IMG/VR virus record: IMGVR_UViG_3300012000_000021
Coordinates: 1 to 54,258 of that record
Origin: a virus
Length of the DNA stretch: 54,258 bases
Reading direction: 5' to 3' (one strand)
The notes below the pieces were generated by a model. It was not told where the DNA came from. It saw only the letters and a list, made by a program, of their open reading frames with translations, and did no database searches. Shown in pieces: positions 46,829 to 52,812 of the stretch; the stretch's first letter is position 1; each line of letters starts with the position of its first letter. Made by a program: the position numbers and the translations under genes.

Positions 46829-47093
46829 GATCATCAATGCACCATGTCAGTCAGCAGGTGTTGACCCTGAGTTATTCTTTCCTGACCCGACAGAGTACGA
46901 AAAGATTCAGCGAGCCAAAGCAGTATGCAATCAATGTCCTGAGATCACAAAGAATAAATGTCTCTCATTCGCACTAGACAATGGTGTGCAGTATGGAATC
47001 TTCGGCGGTCTAACAGATCACGACAGAGCCCTACTACGCCGTAGAGAGAATCGAAAATACAAGCAGTATGTATCAGTAGTGGGGGAGTATTAA
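46818..47093 (+). CDS. whiB: WhiB-family iron-sulfur regulator, 91 aa
   Basis: Four cluster-binding cysteines in the family spacing: C10 (NAPCQSAGVDPELFFPD), then AKAVCNQCPEITKNKCLSFA (C37, C40, C48), then the G-x-x-G-G turn QYGIFGGLT (Phe where Trp is usual) and a basic C-terminus (ALLRRRENRKYKQY). WhiB proteins bind sigma-A region 4 and occur only in Actinobacteria and their phages. The phage copy probably redirects host transcription. Confidence 0.92.
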   Translation: MKIEIINAPCQSAGVDPELFFPDPTEYEKIQRAKAVCNQCPEITKNKCLSFALDNGVQYGIFGGLTDHDRALLRRRENRKYKQYVSVVGEY

Positions 47094-47095
47094 TT

Positions 47096-47218
47096 ATGTA
47101 CACAAAGAATCAGGTAGTAATCGAAGTCAATGGTGGCGTTGCAGAAGTAACTCGTTGCCCTAATGACATCGAAGTAATCATCATCGATTACGACAACGAG
47201 ATCAATGGAGATAACTAA
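47096..47218 (+). CDS. 40-aa small phage protein
   Basis: ATG 47096, with GGGGGAG 10 bases upstream. MYTKNQVVIEVNGGVAEVTR then CPNDIEVIIIDYDNEINGDN forms two strands ending in an acidic tail. The TAA is directly followed by the next ATG. Peptides with this pattern are common in phage early regions; role unknown. Confidence 0.62.
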   Translation: MYTKNQVVIEVNGGVAEVTRCPNDIEVIIIDYDNEINGDN

Positions 47219-47428
47219 ATGATGAATCCAAATGACATAGTGCTATTTACTCGTGAAGAAGCAAATCAATTAGTGAGGAGAGTGCTTACTGATGATGAAT
47301 GGCTAAAGATCAGAGAGTGGATTACTTCTGACGATAATCTGTGGGAAGTGATCGATGAATGTATTCAGAACACGATTAGTGAGGTGATTATCGATGAAGA
47401 TCAACAAGAAACTGGTGAATCGAATTGA
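47219..47428 (+). CDS. Acidic hypothetical protein, 69 aa
   Basis: ATGATG start directly after the previous stop. Helices FTREEANQLVRRVLTDDEWL and LWEVIDECIQNTISEVII. Family not recognised. Confidence 0.6.
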   Translation: MMNPNDIVLFTREEANQLVRRVLTDDEWLKIREWITSDDNLWEVIDECIQNTISEVIIDEDQQETGESN

Positions 47429-47616
47429 AGGATTGGCTCACTACTACCGACATCGCACAACAAACAGGGCTAAAGATCGACACGATCTATACCTATCGAA
47501 AGCGCAACACCCTTCCCGAACCCGATCACATGATCGGCAATCGACCACTATGGAAGCAAGAAACAATCGATAAGTGGAACTCTTATCGAATAACACAAAT
47601 AGAAACGGAGAAATAA
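47425..47616 (+). CDS. MerR/AlpA-type helix-turn-helix protein, excisionase-like, 63 aa
   Basis: TTG 47425 overlaps the previous stop (TTGA). WLTTTDIAQQTGLKIDTIYT then YRKRNTLPEPDHMIGNRPLW and KQETIDKWNSYR is a complete winged HTH_17 domain. Lying a few genes before the integrase, it could be its excisionase (recombination directionality factor). Confidence 0.8.
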   Translation: MKDWLTTTDIAQQTGLKIDTIYTYRKRNTLPEPDHMIGNRPLWKQETIDKWNSYRITQIETEK

Positions 47617-47844
47617 ATGGTTGCAAATGTAATCAGTAGTCAAACCTCAGCAACAGATCATGTTATTGAGTTTCCAATGAACGGAAATGTTTACACCGCC
47701 AAAGTATTTATTGGTGAGTGGGGCGTTGATGTTGATTGGTTTATTGGTGAGGACTTTATTGCGATCGATGATCGCTGGAAGGTTCTGCCAACTGATCTCT
47801 ACAATCTCGATGATTTGGATTGGGAAGAGATTCTCTATCCATGA
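47617..47844 (+). CDS. Small hypothetical protein, 75 aa
   Basis: Starts directly after the HTH gene (TAAATG with GGAG upstream). Mixed strands and acidic end (EWGVDVDWFIGEDFIAIDDR; LDWEEILYP). Overlaps the next gene by 4 bases. Confidence 0.6.
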   Translation: MVANVISSQTSATDHVIEFPMNGNVYTAKVFIGEWGVDVDWFIGEDFIAIDDRWKVLPTDLYNLDDLDWEEILYP

Positions 47845-47996
47845 GTACCTACAAAGTAACTTTTGTATGGACACGATCAATCGAAGTCGAATGCGATTCC
47901 GAAGATCAAGCGAATCAACTCGGTGAACTATGGCTATCCGAAGCAGTACCGCAGATCGCTCACGACACCGAATGGGATAGTGAGATCGTCAACTAA
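47841..47996 (+). CDS. 51-aa hypothetical protein, last in the operon
   Basis: ATG overlaps the previous stop (ATGA). Product MSTYKVTFVWTRSIEVECDS...AHDTEWDSEIVN is a small alpha/beta unit. Followed by the operon terminator. Confidence 0.6.
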   Translation: MSTYKVTFVWTRSIEVECDSEDQANQLGELWLSEAVPQIAHDTEWDSEIVN

Positions 47997-48075
47997 CTCT
48001 TAGCCCTGATCTGGGGCGATCTGAGAGTTACTTCAAGCGCACATAAGCAGATTCCCTAAGCCCACAGTCACTATT

Positions 48076-48111
48076 GCCCCTAGCCCCTGATCGGGCTAGG
48101 GGCTATTTTTT
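48076..48111 (+). terminator. Strong intrinsic terminator of the rightward operon
   Basis: GCCCCTAGCCC (48076-48086) pairs perfectly with GGGCTAGGGGC (48093-48103) around 6 bases, followed by TATTTTTT. It separates the early operon from the integrase unit. Confidence 0.85.
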
Positions 48112-48120
48112 GCATTCGAA

Positions 48121-48154
48121 GTTACTCACCAGTAACATTACTCAGCAGTAACAT
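48121..48154 (+). promoter_or_regulatory. Tandem operator-like dyads before the integrase gene
   Basis: TACTCACCAGTAACAT (48123-48138) is followed at once by TACTCAGCAGTAACAT (48139-48154). Each contains TTACT-N4-AGTAA, an inverted repeat. They lie 15-45 bases before ATG 48169, so a bound protein would cover the promoter or leader. Arm-type integrase or excisionase sites are another reading. Confidence 0.55.
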
Positions 48155-48168
48155 GAAGGGGGAAGATC

Positions 48169-49431
48169 ATGGCTTATGTCGTAAAGCGTGGGGATAGGTT
48201 TACAGGCTATTACCGAAAGGGCGGTAAACGCCTCTCAGCAGGTACATGGGGCTCGACTATCGATGCCATGTACCACGCCTCAAAAGCAGAGGCATCGGGT
48301 GGCAGCGAGCCTTCTAGGGCTGTATTTACCCTATCGACCTACATCGATTCATGGCTTCCCACCGCCGATCTCATGCCGATCACTCGCAAGGGCTATCGAT
48401 CAGTCATTGACCGCTATGTGATTCCAACTCTTGGAGATCGCAAAGTAACTTCGATCGATACCCGTACCATTCAAAAGTTACTTCAAGCCCTGAGATCAGA
48501 AGGAGTCGGTTCAGCCACCCTCAATCAGATCAAGGCATCACTAGGGTCTGCCTTCTCCCAGTTAGTCGATACAGGAGAATTAACTCAGAACCCTACTCAT
48601 GGGATTCGTATTAAGGCGAAGTATTCGGACATCTCAAATGTTGTAGAACCCGAAGAGTTTAAAGCGATTATTCAGCATCTACCGACCGAAGGGGCGCAGT
48701 TATTCGCCCGATTCTTAGTCGCATCAGGTTGCCGATTCGGGGAAGCAACCGAGATCAGGGTCAAGGACATCAACCTGAGGACAGGGGAAGTCTATGTCCA
48801 AAGGCGAGTCAGCGATCTAGGGTCAAGCCATACCAGCAGGTTTCTAGTCGTAGAAGCCACAAAGTCGGGTCATAAGCGAAGCCTTATGTTAAGCAAAGCC
48901 CTACTACAAGAGATTCAGGGTTATGTCATAGCAAAAGCCCTATCAAAAGATGACCTGTTGTTTCCAAGAACGATCATCTTAACAACAGGTAAACTAGAGG
49001 CTTCTCGTGGAGAAATGTCTAAGCGACCATTCGCCAAAGACGGAAAACTGTTCCAGCATGGAACTCTGTACGCCTATACACATGGGCGTTGCCGATGCGA
49101 GGCTTGTAGAGAGTCGGTGCGAAAGCACAGGCAAAAGACAAAGCCATACCAAAAGCAACAGAGGTTCATCGACCATACGAGTCACCTACCACGAGATGTA
49201 TGGAGAACTACATGGAACAAGGCAATAGCCAAGTCAGGCATCGGTTGGAGTCCTAGAACCCATGATCTAAGGCACGCTAACGCTACTCAACTTCTAAAAA
49301 GCGGAGTAGATGTGCATGAGGTCAAGGAACGCTTAGGGCATCAGTCGATAAAGACGACAGAGCGATACCTACATCGCCTTCGTCACAACCAGTCAAAGGC
49401 ATCAGAAAGTGTCAATGACTTTTTGGAGTGA
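48169..49431 (+). CDS. int: Tyrosine integrase with a Cys-rich insert, 420 aa
   Basis: GGGGGAAG precedes ATG 48169. N-terminal arm-binding region (RGDRFTGYYRKGGKRLSAGT), core-binding domain (about 55-135) and catalytic domain: R189 in SGCRFGEATEIRV, Lys in TKSGHKRS, box II HDLRHANATQLLK (H365, R368), H391 in LGHQSIKTTE and Tyr400 in ERYLHRL. Between the Lys and box II sits an insert, about 295-345, with HGTLYAYTHGRCRCEACRES, a Cys/His module like one in the HNH protein at 36494. It indicates a temperate or integrating lifestyle. Confidence 0.93.
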   Translation: MAYVVKRGDRFTGYYRKGGKRLSAGTWGSTIDAMYHASKAEASGGSEPSRAVFTLSTYIDSWLPTADLMPITRKGYRSVIDRYVIPTLGDRKVTSIDTRTIQKLLQALRSEGVGSATLNQIKASLGSAFSQLVDTGELTQNPTHGIRIKAKYSDISNVVEPEEFKAIIQHLPTEGAQLFARFLVASGCRFGEATEIRVKDINLRTGEVYVQRRVSDLGSSHTSRFLVVEATKSGHKRSLMLSKALLQEIQGYVIAKALSKDDLLFPRTIILTTGKLEASRGEMSKRPFAKDGKLFQHGTLYAYTHGRCRCEACRESVRKHRQKTKPYQKQQRFIDHTSHLPRDVWRTTWNKAIAKSGIGWSPRTHDLRHANATQLLKSGVDVHEVKERLGHQSIKTTERYLHRLRHNQSKASESVNDFLE

Positions 49432-49433
49432 TG

Positions 49434-50012
49434 ATGAATCTAACAAGAAGAGGCAAGATCGTATTCGGATCGCTATTTACGGCGATGTTCGTTGGTAGTG
49501 GGCTAGTGGTATTGCCACCAGCCTTTAGCCCTACGCAAGCCGAAGCACAGATCATGCAGAAGCAATACCAAGAGCGAGCCCTAGCCAAGTACGAGAATGC
49601 AGACAAACTAACTCAGACACAGTTAGTCGATCTGCTTAGCGCAGTTGGCTTCAAAGGACAAGCCTTACGCTATGCGTGGGCAATCGCTATGAAAGAGTCA
49701 CATGGAAACCCTCTCTCCCACAACGGCAATCGCAAGACAGGGGATAACTCATTCGGGTTGTTCCAAGTCAACATGGTTGACTCATTGGGACAAGATCGCA
49801 GGGAAAAGTTCAATTTAGAGTACAACGCTCAACTGTTGAATCCTGTGGTGAACGCCAAGATCGCTTACTTCATGAGCGCAAAAGGCAAAGACTGGAGATC
49901 ATGGAAAGGTGTCCACAATCCTGTAGTAAAAAAGTGGTTAGCACAGTTCCCTGAAGCACATGCAAAAGCCCTAGCAAAAGCGAAAGCGAAAGCACTAGGA
50001 ATAACAGAGTAA
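49434..50012 (+). CDS. Secreted lytic-transglycosylase-like protein, 192 aa
   Basis: ATG 49434 is preferred (GGAG 5 bases upstream); ATG 49431 and GTG 49428 are also in frame and overlap the integrase stop. A signal peptide or anchor (RRGKIVFGSLFTAMFVGSGL ... AEAQ) precedes a lysozyme-like domain: ALRYAWAIAMKESHGNPLSH, with the catalytic Glu in MKESHGNP, and TGDNSFGLFQVNMVDSLG. The tail is Lys/Ala rich. It may remodel peptidoglycan in the lysogen or at infection. Confidence 0.77.
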   Translation: MNLTRRGKIVFGSLFTAMFVGSGLVVLPPAFSPTQAEAQIMQKQYQERALAKYENADKLTQTQLVDLLSAVGFKGQALRYAWAIAMKESHGNPLSHNGNRKTGDNSFGLFQVNMVDSLGQDRREKFNLEYNAQLLNPVVNAKIAYFMSAKGKDWRSWKGVHNPVVKKWLAQFPEAHAKALAKAKAKALGITE

Positions 50013-50023
50013 GCAATAGGAGA

Positions 50024-50047
50024 AGCCCCGTCAGAAATGGCGGGGCT
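50024..50047 (+). terminator. Hairpin with GAAA tetraloop after the transglycosylase gene
   Basis: AGCCCCGTCA-GAAA-TGGCGGGGCT: ten pairs with one U-G wobble on the plus RNA (A-C on the other strand), capped by a GNRA loop, 11 bases after the stop. It is followed by ATCTTCG, a weak T tail. Confidence 0.55.
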
Positions 50048-50057
50048 ATCTTCGAAG

Positions 50058-50085
50058 TAACTCTACCTGGCAGCCAGGTGAGTTA
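50058..50085. other. Dyad TAACTC-T-ACCTGG-CAG-CCAGGT-GAGTTA
   Basis: Twelve pairs with one bulged base around a 3-base loop, 17 bases before ATG 50103. It is followed by AGTTAGTTAG. This could be an operator for the 50103 gene or part of an attachment site near the integrase. Confidence 0.4.
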
Positions 50086-50102
50086 GTTAGTTAGGGGAGC
50101 AC

Positions 50103-50615
50103 ATGGCAAGTGGCGGTATGCAGGACTGGCAGTCAATAAGTCATAGCAAAGCAAAGCCATACCAGAAGCCATACCAGAAGCAAGAGCAATTCCCAAAGCA
50201 ACACCAGAAGGACGAGTGGACTCAACCCGAACTGCCATTTACTGATAAGCCGTGGCGTTCTGATAAGTATCTTACTGATACTGAAATAGAAGAACTCTTT
50301 TGGCGCAAATTAGTGCAGTTGGGTTGGAGATGGCAGACATACGGCGAGAACTTAAAGAGCAAGAACATTGTGTTGCCTTGCCCTTACTGCAATTTACTAA
50401 TGGATAGCCACACCATCATCACAGAAACAAACTCTAAAAGAATGCAAGACAAATATTATTGCGAACAAGTTTTAAAGAGGCACAAGGGTCTTGAATGCAA
50501 AGCCATACTAGAAGACGAAGCAATACCAGAAGCCATATCAGAAGCCATACCAGAAGCATGTTACAAGTGCCATGGTGAAGGCATCTTGCAATCAGGAGAA
50601 GAGTGCGACTGCTAA
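50103..50615 (+). CDS. Zinc-finger protein with frame-switching repeats, 170 aa
   Basis: GGGGAG precedes ATG 50103. The N-terminus is Lys/Gln/Pro repeats (SKAKPYQKPYQKQEQFPKQH). The middle holds a ribbon (IVLPCPYCNLLMDSHTI ... YYCEQ). Then come EAIPEAISEAIPEA repeats and a DnaJ-like knuckle (CYKCHGEGILQSGEECDC). The KPYQK and AIPE repeats are the same 12-base DNA unit read in different frames. Function unknown. It converges with the reductase gene (stop at 50615, next stop at 50617). Confidence 0.68.
   Translation: MASGGMQDWQSISHSKAKPYQKPYQKQEQFPKQHQKDEWTQPELPFTDKPWRSDKYLTDTEIEELFWRKLVQLGWRWQTYGENLKSKNIVLPCPYCNLLMDSHTIITETNSKRMQDKYYCEQVLKRHKGLECKAILEDEAIPEAISEAIPEACYKCHGEGILQSGEECDC
50156..50555. 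repeat. Dispersed 12-base repeat GCCATACCAGAA
   Basis: Copies at 50156-50167 and 50168-50179 (exact), 50198 (variant), 50502 (one change), 50520 (one change), 50532 (one change) and 50544-50555 (exact). A near copy, GCCATACCAAAA, lies in the integrase at 49143-49154. The unit is tandem with period 12 in places. Confidence 0.7.
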
Positions 50616-50616
50616 A

Positions 50617-52641
50617 TTACTTAGGTTGGTTGTCAGTAATCAGTTTGACTTCGCAAGCATCAGTTGTGCAGTAAGCCTCACCAATAGCATCAGCAGCCAT
50701 TCCTGCATAGACACCAGAGAAGTCAATAGGGAAGAGTTGCATTACGCCTTGCTCTTCGTATTCCTTCTCAGTGATCTGTGTGTAAGGCATTTGAGGATAT
50801 ACATGGTTACCACTAGGCAAGAATGAGACAGTCTTTAGTTGACCATCGTACATATGCAAAGCCGTACCAATAGCCGAGGCTTCCTTTTCTGGATCAAATG
50901 AGATTGTTACAGAGACAGAGTTGTCTGACCAGTAGCGTTGAGCAGTGGCAGCAAGTGCCATCTTCTCGTAAATACTTACATCCTTCTCACTTCGCTTAGC
51001 CTCTGACTTGATAGGGAAGAAGACAACCGAAGTCGTATCAGGAGACTCACTTGCTGGCTCTACTCTGTAGTTAGCAAGTTTGAACAGTGGAAGCATTGGG
51101 TCGTTGTTTGAGAAGCGGATAGCACGATTGAAGTACTGACCACCTACAGTCCAGTGAACTCCTGGAGATTCTCCAGCCAAGATACTTACTGTTCCTGATG
51201 GCTTGACTGTTGTCATCTTGATTGACTCACGGATACCAAGCCACTCTGAGTAGTTGGTGTCATATGACTTGATGACCTTGTAGCCTTCATCCATCCACTG
51301 ACGCAGGACTGGGAGTCCCTTAGTGTCTGCAAAGTTTGCAACACCTGAGACTGATGTACCGATACGGCGATTGCGCTGCATGATCGCATTGGTTTCTTCC
51401 CAGTGAGTTGGAAGCAATGTCACAGTCTTTGCATAGAGGTAAGCGAACTTCAATGTGCGCTTGAAATCTTCAAGATCTGTGTGGCGATTCAAGTAAGTCT
51501 CTACCAATGTGCAGCACTCGTATGACTCTAGTGACTGCTCAGCACATGGGTTGTACCCTGCAATACGCCAGTCCTTGTTGTTGATTGGATCTGCAAGGCG
51601 ACCGTATTGCTTGGAGATGTCCATCCAAATAACTCCTGGCTCTCCGTTGCGAGCAATACCTTCGATGATTCCATCGAGGTTATCTCCTACATTGACAGCC
51701 ACAGAGTTGTTCGACATCCAGCCATGCGTCATACGCTCTGGATACTTCTCGTAGTTCTTTAGGTTTAGAAACTCTTCATCTTCAATGCGACCAATAAGTA
51801 GTTCTGCAGAGCGACGGACGTTGCCAGAGACTACGCACACACCAATCATGTTTCCAATGTCTGCGATGTCACGACGAGTTAACTTCTGACCAGCACGACC
51901 CTTGAATAGTTCACAGATGTACTGGTGCAGTTTGATTAGAGGATCTGCTCCTGCTGCGGTTCCACCGAAGGTGCGGATTGGTTCACCCGCTGGACGGATC
52001 GCTTCGTAATTAAATGTTGGAGCCTTTGTATCTGGCTTGAGGTAGGCATTGATGAGGGCGGCTGTTGCTTCGACCCAACCCTCTCGTGTGTCTGGGATGT
52101 CATAGGTGTAATCTCCTTGTGGTGCATAGATGTTGAACTCCTTATCTGCTCCCTTATCATCAAAACCAACGCCCACTCCGAGCATTGATGCCTCCATAAG
52201 AAATGCAAATGGTTTTGCTGGATCTGTCTTTATCATCGATCCAGTTGAAACGAAGGCGCAATTCTGTAGTGCTGCTGAGTTGCGTTGCTCATTGACGATT
52301 GGAGTTCCCATAACCCATAGACCTCTTCCAGGCGGTGTCCACTTCAAGTTCCATAAGCGATCGAATGCCTCTTTGGCTGAGGCTGCTGGCTTTTCATCTG
52401 ACCATGGCAAGCGGGTCGGCTTTGCGTGAGCCTTCTGCAATGAGTACATGCCGTTAATCACACGTTCACATACATCGACCCACGTCTCTTTCGTACCATC
52501 TGCCTTGAGGCGAGAATAGGTACGTAAAAAAGTTATCTCTCCAACCGAGTTACCTGCTGCATCTTGATAACCAAACGGCGCCTTCTTTGGGCGATAAGGT
52601 CCGATGAAGTCCTCAGTCAGTTTGAAAGATAATGTTGTCAT
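50617..52641 (-). CDS. nrdJ: B12-dependent (class II) ribonucleoside-triphosphate reductase, 674 aa
   Basis: ATG 52641 with AGGGG just upstream; a start at 52653 would add four residues (numbers below use that longer form). Layout is like monomeric RTPR: NSAALQNCAFVSTGS (C132), LGVGVGFDD, CVVSGNVRRSAELLIG, active-site YNPCAEQSLESYECCTLVE (C370 for the thiyl radical, C381 as partner, 11 apart as in the family), TVKPSGTVSILAGESPGVHW and C-terminal CTTDAC pair for re-reduction. It supplies dNTPs under any oxygen level if the host has adenosylcobalamin. Confidence 0.92.
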   Translation of the reverse strand: MTTLSFKLTEDFIGPYRPKKAPFGYQDAAGNSVGEITFLRTYSRLKADGTKETWVDVCERVINGMYSLQKAHAKPTRLPWSDEKPAASAKEAFDRLWNLKWTPPGRGLWVMGTPIVNEQRNSAALQNCAFVSTGSMIKTDPAKPFAFLMEASMLGVGVGFDDKGADKEFNIYAPQGDYTYDIPDTREGWVEATAALINAYLKPDTKAPTFNYEAIRPAGEPIRTFGGTAAGADPLIKLHQYICELFKGRAGQKLTRRDIADIGNMIGVCVVSGNVRRSAELLIGRIEDEEFLNLKNYEKYPERMTHGWMSNNSVAVNVGDNLDGIIEGIARNGEPGVIWMDISKQYGRLADPINNKDWRIAGYNPCAEQSLESYECCTLVETYLNRHTDLEDFKRTLKFAYLYAKTVTLLPTHWEETNAIMQRNRRIGTSVSGVANFADTKGLPVLRQWMDEGYKVIKSYDTNYSEWLGIRESIKMTTVKPSGTVSILAGESPGVHWTVGGQYFNRAIRFSNNDPMLPLFKLANYRVEPASESPDTTSVVFFPIKSEAKRSEKDVSIYEKMALAATAQRYWSDNSVSVTISFDPEKEASAIGTALHMYDGQLKTVSFLPSGNHVYPQMPYTQITEKEYEEQGVMQLFPIDFSGVYAGMAADAIGEAYCTTDACEVKLITDNQPK

Positions 52642-52812
52642 AACCCCTACCATTTCTATAAATGTCTAAATACCCCTCTGTGGGTTGCTTAGTATTGCGC
52701 TTGGAAACCTATCATGCATCTGTTAACTTTGCGAAGTACTCTCGCCAAAAGAAAATGGTCAACTACGGGTGAGATATGTTTTACACCCTGTTAACTGCTG
52801 TTATCAGATAAG

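Noticed and set aside
52654-52812. Cobalamin riboswitch ahead of the B12-dependent reductase gene
   Set aside because: I looked for the conserved B12-box type segments on the minus strand and saw none; the gap is also short. Only a weak TTGACC-like hexamer is present.
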